Positions 1 to 8,092 of a stretch of DNA of 32,611 nucleotides are shown piece by piece. The position numbers and the translations under genes are program-made. The notes below the pieces were generated by a model, which made no database searches, was not told the DNA's origin, and saw only the letters and a program-made list of their open reading frames with translations. Source of the stretch: JAABVY01 sp964496505 (lineage in GTDB: Bacteria; Zixibacteria; MSB-5A5; JAABVY01); contig CAZBZV010000047.1 in assembly GCA_964496505.1 (NCBI GenBank), positions 1 through 32,611 on the forward strand. The letters are read 5' to 3'. Positions within the stretch are counted from its first letter, which is position 1. Each line of letters begins with the position of its first letter.

Positions 1-1078
1 ATTCAACTTCTCCCATAGCTCCGATCAAAACGCCGCAGCCATTGTTGACGGGCAGGCAGGGAGAGCCTTCGGTCAGCCCGAACTCACCGTAATCGGCCTG
101 GCAGAAAAGCGGATCAAGCGAGAAACCGTTAGTACCGTGATTATTTGCATAGCCGTTGCCGTAAACATCGTTGCATAGCAATGTGGCGGCTCCCGTTCCC
201 ACGCCATTCTTATCATTAAATGCGACAATGTTTTGAGCAATGAATATGCCGTCGCCTCTCAATATCATTATTCCCCGTGGATTGTCTACTATGGTATTAT
301 TAACAATCTGGCAGTTATAGCCATTTATATATATGCCTGCCGCCATGTAGCCGGTTGGATTTGAATGCGGGATAGTATCGTTGGCCGGCGGTGTTCCCTT
401 GGTCTCCTCGATATTGCCAAAAATGATATTGTCGGCAATATAAACATTTTCCACATAGCTATACGGATCTCCCCATTCCATAGCGGGGCATCCGATGCCC
501 GAGCCGTGGGGAGCCCGGTTGGCATATATAATATTGCCCACAATCTCGACCCCCTGCTGGGCGCCATGACAGGCAATTCCGCCGCCGGTGATACTGCCGT
601 CGTTATGATGGATGAAGTTATTATAAATTTTTATTCCGGAATTTCTGATATAGAATCCGGCGCCGTCATGCCAATAGGTCATGTTATAGCTGATATCGCA
701 GTTTTGAATCGTAGGGCTGGCATCACGACAATAGACTCCGACAGATGCTGCTATGTTTGAGCTTGCGTGAGCTCCTGTAATGGTAAATCCGTCGACAAGA
801 GATGTGTCGCCGGCCCAGAATTCGAAAATAGCGTGATTATCTGAAAGTGGCTCAATTATAGTTGCTTCCCTGCCCTCGGTAGAAAGTAGTACTACATTCG
901 AATTATAGAAAGTCAAAGCTTCCTGATAGGTGCCCGGTGCCACCAGGATTGTATCGCCTTCACTTGAGTTCATCAGAGCTCCGCGAATTGTGCTGTAATC
1001 ACCGGGAACGTTAATTGTAGCGGCAAAACATAAATGTACCCCCATCAAAATGATTGCCATGAAAATCAGCTTTCTCAT
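1..1078 (-). CDS. Secreted right-handed beta-helix repeat protein (partial, C-terminus off the left edge)
   Basis: Reading the minus strand from an ATG at 1078 gives an uninterrupted frame of about 359 codons to the window edge. It opens with a signal peptide (MRKLIFMAIILMGVHLCFAA) followed by a phrase typical of this family, INVPGDYSTIRGAL. The body is rich in short strands with N-x-I and G-I runs (for example NNTIVDNPRGIMI and YVENVYIADNIIFGN). This is the ladder pattern of NosD/pectate-lyase-like parallel beta-helices (Beta_helix and DUF1565-type families). Near the edge it reads DPLFCQ...SPCLPVNNGCGVLIGA, the usual closing segment of such proteins in dockerin-rich bacteria, so a C-terminal dockerin may follow outside the window. 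GGGAGGAATATA precedes the ATG and is a good ribosome site. Substrate is unknown; binding or cleavage of polysaccharide is possible but no catalytic residues can be assigned. Confidence 0.85.
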   Translation of the reverse strand, partial: MRKLIFMAIILMGVHLCFAATINVPGDYSTIRGALMNSSEGDTILVAPGTYQEALTFYNSNVVLLSTEGREATIIEPLSDNHAIFEFWAGDTSLVDGFTITGAHASSNIAASVGVYCRDASPTIQNCDISYNMTYWHDGAGFYIRNSGIKIYNNFIHHNDGSITGGGIACHGAQQGVEIVGNIIYANRAPHGSGIGCPAMEWGDPYSYVENVYIADNIIFGNIEETKGTPPANDTIPHSNPTGYMAAGIYINGYNCQIVNNTIVDNPRGIMILRGDGIFIAQNIVAFNDKNGVGTGAATLLCNDVYGNGYANNHGTNGFSLDPLFCQADYGEFGLTEGSPCLPVNNGCGVLIGAMGEVE

Positions 1079-1188
1079 TATATTCCTCCCATGTGGAAAG
1101 GGTGTGTAAATCTTAGTATATTCGATCCCTGCTACTGATAGATATCATCTATAACTTAAGTAAAATGACTTTAATGTCAATATTTATT

Positions 1189-2634
1189 TTAGCAGTCAGG
1201 ATTGCCATCGCCGTCAATATCGCACGGAGCGTAACCGCTTATAAAGATGTAATTAATCAGCTTGACAGCATCGCTGATGTTGACCGCGCCATCGCAGTTT
1301 GTATCCGAAAAATATTCCATATACGGTTCTGAAGCGCCGAGAAAGACGTGATTTATGATTAATACCGCATCGCTGATATTAATATCCTGGTCATGGTTGG
1401 CGTCACCACAACCGGCGCTTTCGATGATTGCGAAATTAGCACCGGATATTGATTCTATTAGTGCATCGCCTTCATATGTAAACTGCCAGCCGTCGACAAT
1501 GCCGCAGGGCACCTGGAAATTAAAAGGTATCAGCCAGACCAGCTCCATATCTTCGGGTCTTAAGGGCACTCGGTGGATATTTCCGTTATACTCCAGTATT
1601 TCCACGGGTTGATCAAAATAGATTTCAATATCCGAGAGCGAGGTGTCATCATACTGACAGTAGATTTTTTTATTGTAAACATCCTGGACAAAGAACATTT
1701 CGTCCCTGTCTCCCTTATTCAGATATTCGCAATTGACATTCACATTGCAGATCATGTTGGGATACATCGATATTAAGTCCGCAACAGTCAGAAATTTACC
1801 ATCGCTGTTAATATCTGATTGCGCAACCTGGCCTTCAATATTTATATCAAAAACGGAAGATCCATAATGAAAATATTGGTAGAAAAGCAAATAATCGCCG
1901 GGCTGGAATGGGTAGCCGTCAAAATCCAGATCACCGAAGGGCAGGTAATCGACTGCCGGTGCGGTTGCATCGCCGTGAAAGCCGATTATCGTCTTGACAG
2001 AATCATAACCTGTGATTTGCGGTAAGCAACTGTCGGGGATGCCGTAAATCGAGGGGAGGCTATTGGATTCAATCGGCCCGTAATCATGCACGCAGTGGTA
2101 TACGCCGCCTTCGATATATGCTGTATTTGATGATGAATTCTCAAACAGGTTATCACCGCAGTCCTGCCAGCAGAAATTTACATGCAAAAAGGGCATCTTA
2201 AGCGTATCGGTGACGGCTGCATTGAATGTGATTTCGGCAAGCTGCTGATAGGACATAATAATTAGGGGATTTCCATCTCCCGCCGAGGCCGAGATTTCTA
2301 CCACTCCATTAGATAATTCCTGAAAATCAAATTCCTGCCAGCCATTGTCCGCCAGAACATTGCCGGGAGAGGCCTCCACGAAAGCAAGTACAGTTGTATC
2401 ACAATGAGTTTCCCAGATGGTATCATATTTAATCTTTATGCTGAATGCATCGAATTCGAAGGATGGATCATCATTGAACAAATAAATCGGCATCGAGAAG
2501 GTGTCGATGGGATCGTCTCCCTCCTCTATGTAGATATCTGTTGCCGCCATTGCTGCTTGTGAGAGAAAAGCAATGATTATCAATGTAAGAAGCATAAAAC
2601 TGGTTGATTTGAAGATTTTCACGCTACCAAACAT
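1189..2634 (-). CDS. Secreted cohesin-like / dockerin-domain protein
   Basis: An exported protein of about 481 residues. I start it at the ATG at 2634, because the TTG at 2646 overlaps the ribosome site GGGAGG that serves this ATG. A signal peptide ends near AAMAATD. The next ~140 residues resemble a cohesin / carbohydrate-binding-fold domain: PIYLFNDD, FDAFSIKIKYD, then ASPGNVLADNG and LAEITFNAA mirror the strand order of cohesins. The middle holds two divergent calcium loops (GDLDFDGYPFQPGDYLLF and SDINSDGKFLTVADLI), so an internal dockerin-like pair is likely. A further beta-rich region follows. The C-terminus is a clear type I dockerin: two loops (DANHDQDINISDAV and DTNCDGAVNISDAV), each followed by a helix, then a tail DIDGDGNPDC ending in cysteine. 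Its partner is unknown. It follows another dockerin protein on the same strand but has its own promoter-like sequence at 2744-2771. Confidence 0.85.
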   Translation of the reverse strand: MFGSVKIFKSTSFMLLTLIIIAFLSQAAMAATDIYIEEGDDPIDTFSMPIYLFNDDPSFEFDAFSIKIKYDTIWETHCDTTVLAFVEASPGNVLADNGWQEFDFQELSNGVVEISASAGDGNPLIIMSYQQLAEITFNAAVTDTLKMPFLHVNFCWQDCGDNLFENSSSNTAYIEGGVYHCVHDYGPIESNSLPSIYGIPDSCLPQITGYDSVKTIIGFHGDATAPAVDYLPFGDLDFDGYPFQPGDYLLFYQYFHYGSSVFDINIEGQVAQSDINSDGKFLTVADLISMYPNMICNVNVNCEYLNKGDRDEMFFVQDVYNKKIYCQYDDTSLSDIEIYFDQPVEILEYNGNIHRVPLRPEDMELVWLIPFNFQVPCGIVDGWQFTYEGDALIESISGANFAIIESAGCGDANHDQDINISDAVLIINHVFLGASEPYMEYFSDTNCDGAVNISDAVKLINYIFISGYAPCDIDGDGNPDC

Positions 2635-2732
2635 AATTCCTCCCAATCAAATATTAATATGACGAAAATAAAATGGTAGCATTTACTCCTGAGAGTATCC
2701 TTTAGAAAAGTATATTCTTAGCGGTATCAATA

Positions 2733-2771
2733 GGTCAAATTATAATATACTTATTTGACCATTTAAGTCAA
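2733..2771 (-). promoter_or_regulatory. Candidate promoter with overlapping inverted-repeat operator
   Basis: On the minus strand a TTGACT box (2766-2771) is followed after 16 bases by TATATT (2744-2749), a good housekeeping-type promoter reading into the cohesin-like/dockerin gene that starts at 2634. A perfect 8-base inverted repeat, GGTCAAAT (2733-2740) and ATTTGACC (2753-2760) with 12 bases between, straddles the -10 box, where a repressor would act. A hairpin role is less likely because no T-run follows on the minus strand. Confidence 0.4.
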
Positions 2772-2796
2772 GCCAAATATTCAGAGTCGTCTGTTT

Positions 2797-4884
2797 TTAG
2801 CAGTCTGGTACAGTATCGCCGTCAATATCGCAGGGGGCATATCCGCCGATAAAGATATAGTTTATGATCCAGACCGCGTCAGAGACATTAACATTGGCAT
2901 CGCAGTTGGCATCGCCCGCCTCGTACGGATAGGGAGGCAATCCGCCAATGAAGATGTAGTTGATTATATGCACCACATCGCTGATATTCACCGCATCATC
3001 CCCGTTGGCATTACCGCAAAAATCGCAGGCATCACCCGCGCCGTTACCGTTTGAATCGGTCTGAGCGGGATTGTAAACACCCGGGCAGTTATCGTCAGGA
3101 CAGGTATTGGCCGCAAAACCGGGATTGCCGTAACCATCCCCGTCAGTATCGGTGCAATCATCGCAGAGATCGCCAACAGCGTCGCCATCGGTGTCAAGTT
3201 GCTCGGGATTTGAATCATCGGGGCAGTTATCGCAGACATTGCCGATGCCGTCCGAGTCATTATCTTCCTGGCCCGGATTGTTATCGGCCGGGCAGTTATC
3301 GTCTCCGGCACAATAACCATCGGCATCATCGTCATTTAGAGGATCTTCAGGGCAGACATCGCAGACATCGCCGAAACCGTCAGAATCCATATCCTCCTGC
3401 CCGGGGTTGTCCGTATTGGGGCAGTTATCGCAGGCATCACCGTATATATCACTGTCGCTGTTGGTCTGTGAGGAGTTTCCAGCGTTGGGGCAGTTATCGG
3501 CATAGAACGTTATCCCATCGCCGTCACTGTCAACCTCCGACAAATCTTTGTATATAATCTCGGTGTCCTGCGCCTTGGCAGTGGTGTATTGATATGCTAT
3601 TTGATCTCCCCCGTTGGCGATATCGGCGCTGCGGTATTCCTCGGTTACTATCTCGAGCGGATCGGAGACCTGTTCCGGTGCCGACCAGGTAGCCCCGCCG
3701 TCATTTGTGCGGCGGGCATAGAGCGTATTGTTCTGAATATAGGAGCAGACAAAAGTCATTCCGGATACATGCTCCAGGTCAGGATAATTTTCCGAATCTG
3801 TGCTTCCGGCAACCACGCCCATATTATCGAGGCTGTCGACATCCCCTGTACCTGTATACCAGCAGACTATATCGAAATCGTTGGGAAGGCTGTCATGATA
3901 GACCGCGGCTATCAGCAGTATCTGCTGATTATGGGCAGCCATGACAGGATAACGGATGTGCATGGAGGTATCGGCAAAGTTCTTTACCACACCGTTCGTG
4001 CCGGCATCCCAGTCATAAAAGAAATCCTGCCTTATCAGCAGTTGGTATTGATCGTCATCGGAATTGTAGCGGTCGTAGGCCGCATAGCTTTTGCCGGTGG
4101 TGTTGTCGATAGTTGCGGTAGTTGTTTTGCAATTGTTGAAATTGTTATCATAGAAGCTCAGATATCCCGAGCCGGTGAAATCATCCCAGCCGTAAATCAC
4201 CGGAACGTCGATCAAATCGGCGGGAGTGAAATCGCGGCTTATCACCGAGGAAATCAAGCCCCAGTTCCATGACTGCTGGCCGTCGTCGGAGCCGATATCC
4301 GCCATGCGCATATCACGCCATCCGAAAGGCGAGGTTCCGGCAAAGCCTATATCCCATGTATTCGGCTCCATCGGATTGGGAATATTCATTAGCAGGAACA
4401 CGCCGCCGTCGTAAAATGATGAGGGCGGTACGAATGTGCCGTAGAAATGAGTATCGTGTCCCCAGTAATCTATTGAGGGATAGGTTCCTCCGGTAAGCTC
4501 GGCCCAGCAACAGATTGTCCAGTTCAGGCCGTTATCCTCGGAGCCGTTTATATAGATAAGGCTCAGGGGCGAGACACCGTCATAACCCTCATAGAGTCTG
4601 ACAAGCGTGTCATTGAAGGCATCGCCGAGGGCTGGATGCTTGTAATACAATATATCCTCAATATCTCCTTTCGTCTGATTATTCAAAGCCTGTTCGGAGA
4701 TGAAATCGGTATATGGTATCCATTCCATACCGGATTCGATTTCGATTGTCTGTGGAGAAGATGCAATCTCTATGGTATTTATGGCCGCATTCGAATAGTC
4801 TTTTGGATTATCGGCTGTAGCAAGTACCGTAAATGCAAAAAATACAATAAGAAAAGCGGCGTTGAATCTTATCCATGATTTCAT
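2797..4884 (-). CDS. Secreted BNR-like protein with thrombospondin type 3 repeats and C-terminal dockerin
   Basis: About 695 residues. The ATG at 4884 is preferred over a GTG five codons earlier, because GAGGAG lies about 7 bases before this ATG. A signal peptide (MKSWIRFNAAFLIVFFAFTVLATA) is followed by ~420 residues of beta-rich sequence with sialidase/BNR-like phrases (DGGATWSAPEQVS, NGLNWTICCW), suggesting a beta-propeller or neuraminidase-like fold without visible catalytic arginines. Residues ~450-625 hold tandem thrombospondin type 3 repeats: DxDGDG, then DNCP...NPxQxDxDxDGxGDxCD, repeated five or six times, which bind many calcium ions and form a rigid linker. The last ~70 residues are a two-loop dockerin (NANGDDAVNISDVV and DANCDANVNVSDAV) with the tail DIDGDTVPDC. 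The protein is exported and probably surface-located; substrate unknown. Confidence 0.85.
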   Translation of the reverse strand: MKSWIRFNAAFLIVFFAFTVLATADNPKDYSNAAINTIEIASSPQTIEIESGMEWIPYTDFISEQALNNQTKGDIEDILYYKHPALGDAFNDTLVRLYEGYDGVSPLSLIYINGSEDNGLNWTICCWAELTGGTYPSIDYWGHDTHFYGTFVPPSSFYDGGVFLLMNIPNPMEPNTWDIGFAGTSPFGWRDMRMADIGSDDGQQSWNWGLISSVISRDFTPADLIDVPVIYGWDDFTGSGYLSFYDNNFNNCKTTTATIDNTTGKSYAAYDRYNSDDDQYQLLIRQDFFYDWDAGTNGVVKNFADTSMHIRYPVMAAHNQQILLIAAVYHDSLPNDFDIVCWYTGTGDVDSLDNMGVVAGSTDSENYPDLEHVSGMTFVCSYIQNNTLYARRTNDGGATWSAPEQVSDPLEIVTEEYRSADIANGGDQIAYQYTTAKAQDTEIIYKDLSEVDSDGDGITFYADNCPNAGNSSQTNSDSDIYGDACDNCPNTDNPGQEDMDSDGFGDVCDVCPEDPLNDDDADGYCAGDDNCPADNNPGQEDNDSDGIGNVCDNCPDDSNPEQLDTDGDAVGDLCDDCTDTDGDGYGNPGFAANTCPDDNCPGVYNPAQTDSNGNGAGDACDFCGNANGDDAVNISDVVHIINYIFIGGLPPYPYEAGDANCDANVNVSDAVWIINYIFIGGYAPCDIDGDTVPDC
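3013..3540 (-). repeat. Degenerate DNA repeat encoding thrombospondin type 3 motifs
   Basis: Phrases such as gggcagttatcgcagacatcgcc recur about every 60-110 bases. They are in frame with the dockerin gene that contains them and encode the CDNCP...NPGQ calcium-binding units, so the repetition reflects the protein. Confidence 0.75.
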
Positions 4885-5178
4885 TTTGTAACTCCTCACC
4901 GAAAAGCAGGTTTATATGTCCGGTAGATCAACCTGTCTTCGCAAACCTCATGCTTTGCTCAAAGTAATGGAAGACAGTATTAAAAAACATTGTAATTGCG
5001 AAGATATCTTAAGATAAAAAATAGGTTCTTTTTTGTCAACAAAGATAAGTGGTTCTAATATTATTTAATATGGTGCCGCTTGATCTCAGACTGAGCTTCA
5101 AAAAGGCCTGTTTTTCATGGGTTGGGAGCACAAGCTCGACATTCAAAATACTCTCTATAATTATAGGAACCATTTAAA
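4885..5178. other. Intergenic region between divergent genes
   Basis: This stretch separates the minus-strand dockerin gene from the plus-strand barrel gene and should hold both promoters. It is AT-rich between 4980 and 5080. A 6-base inverted repeat, CAGGTT (4907-4912) and AACCTG (4930-4935), lies in the leader of the dockerin gene and could form a weak hairpin. I see no RNA gene, no convincing -35/-10 pair and no terminator here. Confidence 0.5.
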
Positions 5179-6156
5179 ATGAATGAGGTTTTAGTTTCCG
5201 ATTGTTATTTTGAAGCGATATTTATCTTGAGGTGGATTTTGGAAAGAAAAATAGCGTTTGTATTGTTAGCTCTGGGCATGATAATTTTGCTGTCTGCAAA
5301 TGCCGCGGCTCAGGCGCCTCCGGGCAAGTCATTTGAGTTTAGCTATGACTTTTTTCCTTACAAAAAATTGAGCGATCCTGAGCCGGGTACTTTTTTTGAG
5401 GATATAGAAGTTCGAGTTCAGAAATTCAACTTCGATTTTTCTTATCCGCTGGTTTTCGCGCGCGGTAAGACAGTAATGGTCAACAGCTTCGGTTATCAAC
5501 AACTTCAGATAGATTATAAAAACTGGGAATATGATGAAGGCGGCGGTGAAGCGACTGTTGACAGGCTGCATTCCCTGAGCTATACAATGTTTCTCAGACG
5601 AGTTATAAATGACACCTGGTCAATGGCATTTCTTCTAAATCCGGGCTTTGCCACCGATTTTGAGGGAGCCCTGGTTCTTGAGGATTTCAGTTTGCAGTTC
5701 GGGGCAATTTTTACCAAGCAATTCAGTCCAAGGTTCGCATTTGGTTTTGGGGCGGTTTATTCCACCCAATTCGGACATCCGATTCCGCTTCCGGCGCTTT
5801 CTTTTCAATGGAATAACGGATCTAATTTCCGGGCAAATGTGATACTTCCGGTTAATATGGAGCTGTGGTATGATGCTTCTGAACGTCTTGATCTGGGCAT
5901 ATTGATGAAGATTGATGGCGATGAATTTCATGTTGATCCGGAAATCTACGGGTATGATAACCCGAATTTTAGGCAGACCGATGCCATGATAGGTCCTGCC
6001 GCTGAAATCAAAGTGGCCTCGTGGATGAGTTTAAATCTATACAGCGGCTATACTTACCTCAGGATGTTTGAGTTCTATAATGCCGATGATGAGCTTGCGG
6101 CCTATGACCCTGAAAACGGCTTGTTTTTCAGAGCGGGTTTGCGATTTGAAAGGTAA
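5179..6156 (+). CDS. Predicted outer-membrane beta-barrel protein of unknown function
   Basis: The frame opens at an ATG at 5179, but a TTG at 5239 behind GAGGTGG (5229-5235) is the more convincing start. From there a standard signal peptide begins (LERKIAFVLLALGMIILLSANAAAQA), giving a 305-residue precursor. The mature part is built of alternating strands rich in aromatic and glycine residues (FEFSYDFFPY, KFNFDFSYPLVF, SLSYTMFLRRV, FAFGFGAVYSTQF) and ends GLFFRAGLRFER, a terminal strand with aromatic residues of the type used for barrel insertion. Similar proteins from uncultured FCB bacteria are annotated only as DUF6268-like or outer-membrane barrels; I cannot name a substrate. It appears monocistronic, with a rho-independent terminator at 6248-6295. 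Confidence 0.7.
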   Translation: MNEVLVSDCYFEAIFILRWILERKIAFVLLALGMIILLSANAAAQAPPGKSFEFSYDFFPYKKLSDPEPGTFFEDIEVRVQKFNFDFSYPLVFARGKTVMVNSFGYQQLQIDYKNWEYDEGGGEATVDRLHSLSYTMFLRRVINDTWSMAFLLNPGFATDFEGALVLEDFSLQFGAIFTKQFSPRFAFGFGAVYSTQFGHPIPLPALSFQWNNGSNFRANVILPVNMELWYDASERLDLGILMKIDGDEFHVDPEIYGYDNPNFRQTDAMIGPAAEIKVASWMSLNLYSGYTYLRMFEFYNADDELAAYDPENGLFFRAGLRFER

Positions 6157-6247
6157 TTTTAGGTAAGTTTTATCCCTTTTTTAGGATTTCATTTTTCAAA
6201 ATCATACGTATAATTTACCGAAGATATAAATAGAAGATTTACAAATT

Positions 6248-6295
6248 GGGCCGCCACTACACCGTTGAATAAACACCTTTGAGGCGGCCCTTTTT
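6248..6295 (+). terminator. Rho-independent terminator after the barrel gene
   Basis: GGGCCGCC (6248-6255) pairs perfectly with GGCGGCCC (6283-6290) and is followed at once by five T. The loop is long (27 bases). Confidence 0.7.
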
Positions 6296-6396
6296 GTTGC
6301 ATAAAATCAGGATTCATTGATCTGCGCCATTCCTAAAAGCATAATTTTTCTTGCCAGAAATTATCAATTCTCATAACATGAACCATCAATACACTG

Positions 6397-7356
6397 ATGT
6401 GGGGAGATATTAAGATTAAGATCAGTAGATTTATAAATTGGTTCAAACGCCATTTTCGGCCTAAAAGAATAAAGGAGTTCTGGTCTCATTATGGTTTGGG
6501 ACTGATTGAACGCATAGGCAGTAACCATGTTTTCCTGGAAGCCAGCGGTCTGGCATTTTCGATCATAGTCTGCGTGGTACCGTTCGTGCTGATTATCTTC
6601 GCAGTGCTCGGTTTCGTGCTGGAAAGCCCCACCATTCGAACGGAAATCAATAATTTCATAGACCGCGGGATTCCCTATGAGGATGCCGCCTCGACAGTCA
6701 AAGAGATTGTATTTGAACGAGCCCAGGAATTCAAGGTTAATAAAAACATCGCCGGAATATTCGGCATACTGGGTCTTCTCTGGGCTTCAAGCCGGCTCTT
6801 CAGCAGTATGCGCACGATACTTAATGTTTCGTATAAGAATCGTTCCGAGGGATCGATTTTTGGGGATGTTGTGGCCAAACTGCGTGATCTGGCCATGGTA
6901 CTTCTGGTTTTGTTCTATTTCCTGCTGGCCACGACTATTATCCCCGGCCTTGCGGTACTCGAGAAAGTAACCGAAAATTCAACCGTACTTGAATTCCTGC
7001 ACATTCAATTCGTGGGGGATATTATCGTTCAGGCAGTATCCTTTGTTCTTCTCTCATTCGCATTTTTCGTGATTTATTATTTCGTGCCGCAGGCGAAGCT
7101 TCCATTGAAAGTGATAATAGTGAGCGCTTTGTGGGGAGCCTTTTTCTGGGGCATTGCGGAATATCTTTTCCGGCTGTATATAACCAATTTTTTGACCCTG
7201 AAGCGAATTTACGGCGCCTATGTCTTCATTATTGTAACGATCTTCTGGATATATTATACATCCGTGGTTGTCATTGTCGGGGCTGAGATCGGCCAGTTAT
7301 TCCGTGAAAGGCGAGGTCTGGACAGCAAGATGGGCCCTGAAGGATGGCCTGCCTGA
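6397..7356 (+). CDS. YihY/BrkB family inner-membrane protein
   Basis: A 319-residue polytopic membrane protein of the YihY/virulence factor BrkB (UPF0761) family. Hydrophobic segments lie roughly at residues 50-76, 117-134, 164-186, 205-231, 238-262 and 273-300, six in all, which is the family pattern. Family landmarks visible are LEASGLAFSIIVCVVPF near residue 47, the amphipathic WASSRLFSSMRTILN around 129-143, and YGAYVFIIVTIFWIYY followed by VGAEIGQLF near the C-terminus. The N-terminus is basic and cytosolic. Function in the family is not settled; older proposals of ribonuclease BN activity were withdrawn, and a transport role is usually suggested. The start is uncertain, since no clear ribosome site precedes the ATG at 6397. 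It is followed by the DUF378 gene with its own ribosome site about 107 bases later. Confidence 0.85.
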   Translation: MWGDIKIKISRFINWFKRHFRPKRIKEFWSHYGLGLIERIGSNHVFLEASGLAFSIIVCVVPFVLIIFAVLGFVLESPTIRTEINNFIDRGIPYEDAASTVKEIVFERAQEFKVNKNIAGIFGILGLLWASSRLFSSMRTILNVSYKNRSEGSIFGDVVAKLRDLAMVLLVLFYFLLATTIIPGLAVLEKVTENSTVLEFLHIQFVGDIIVQAVSFVLLSFAFFVIYYFVPQAKLPLKVIIVSALWGAFFWGIAEYLFRLYITNFLTLKRIYGAYVFIIVTIFWIYYTSVVVIVGAEIGQLFRERRGLDSKMGPEGWPA

Positions 7357-7463
7357 GGCAATATCTTTAAAGAAAAAACTTGCCCGGATATATAACACTT
7401 CTTAGATTTCTAACATCACGGCAGCAATACTTTATTAATCGAACGGGTCTCAAGGAGGAGCCC

Positions 7464-7691
7464 ATGAAAGCGCTTGATGTAGTCTTTTTGATTCTGCTCG
7501 TAGTTGGCGGACTCAACTGGGGACTGGTGGGAATTTTCAAATTCGATCTGGTCGCCTGGATTTTTGGCGATATGTCCGTCATCAGCCGCATCGTGTATAT
7601 CATCGTTGCGGTGGCTGCGATCTATAACCTGGTGCTGTGGAAATCAATACAGCATCGCTGGGGGAGAGGACATGTTCCGGCAACAGCGTAG
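7464..7691 (+). CDS. DUF378 family small membrane protein
   Basis: A 75-residue protein with two transmembrane helices. I start it at the ATG at 7464, because AAGGAGGAG lies 3-4 bases before it; an upstream in-frame ATG at 7380 has no such site. The family signature is plain: LLVVGGLNWGLVGIF, then DLVAWIFG at residues ~28-35, and a second helix ISRIVYIIVAVAAIYNLVLW. DUF378 proteins are common small inner-membrane proteins of unknown function. The C-terminal tail (SIQHRWGRGHVPATA) is basic and probably cytosolic. A strong terminator follows at 7793-7822. Confidence 0.85.
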   Translation: MKALDVVFLILLVVGGLNWGLVGIFKFDLVAWIFGDMSVISRIVYIIVAVAAIYNLVLWKSIQHRWGRGHVPATA

Positions 7692-8092
7692 ACAGCCAGT
7701 ATGACATCAGAGCGCTCGGCTGATTAATTGGCAGCAACAGAGTTTCGGCACTTATGCCGGGTGTAAGAACAACATCTCCTGAAAGAATGCAGGCCGGCGA
7801 ATTAGAATTCGCCGGCTTTTTTAATATTTGGTGCACTTAGATAAACTTTACTAATTTCCATTTTGTGGCTTTTTTACTTGATAGAGGATTATAAACTAAT
7901 TCTGTAATATTAGATGCGCCTGCATTACTTTTAAAGGATTGTAATCGGTTCACCCGATCAGGTCTCTTCAGGGCAGCAATGAGCCGAATGGACGACCTCC
8001 CATCATAAAAATATTGCTCTTCACCGGCCTTTTATGTTTATTGCAAAGGTTCGCGATCTACATTATCGTATATATTCTAAAAAGGTGGTTAT
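7692..8092. other. Gene-free stretch of about 400 bases
   Basis: The first third ends in the rho-independent terminator at 7793-7822. The remainder (7823-8092) is AT-rich and leads to the ribosome site AGGTGG of the DUF523 gene. An AT-rich TATATT at 8071-8076 may be part of its promoter but has no well-spaced -35 box. I see no RNA gene or riboswitch-like fold. Confidence 0.5.
7793..7822 (+). terminator. Rho-independent terminator
   Basis: The arms GCCGGCGAATT (7793-7803) and AATTCGCCGGC (7806-7816) are perfectly complementary and are followed by six T. The tip will open to a four-base loop. It ends transcription of the DUF378 gene. Confidence 0.85.

Noticed and set aside
365..760. 131-codon plus-strand frame
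   Set aside because: It lies opposite the beta-helix gene, which has a signal peptide, ribosome site and family motifs; no independent support for this one.
3013..3540. Regular repeats that could suggest a CRISPR array
   Set aside because: The repeats are degenerate, in frame and encode DNCP/DxDxDG calcium motifs; there are no unique spacers between identical repeats and no cas genes.
3051..3557. 168-codon plus-strand frame rich in Arg, His and Tyr
   Set aside because: Antisense shadow of the thrombospondin type 3 repeats; its repetitive composition comes from the calcium-loop codons on the other strand.
4907..4935. CAGGTT/AACCTG inverted repeat as a riboswitch or terminator
   Set aside because: Only six base pairs with a 17-base loop and no T-run; too weak to call.
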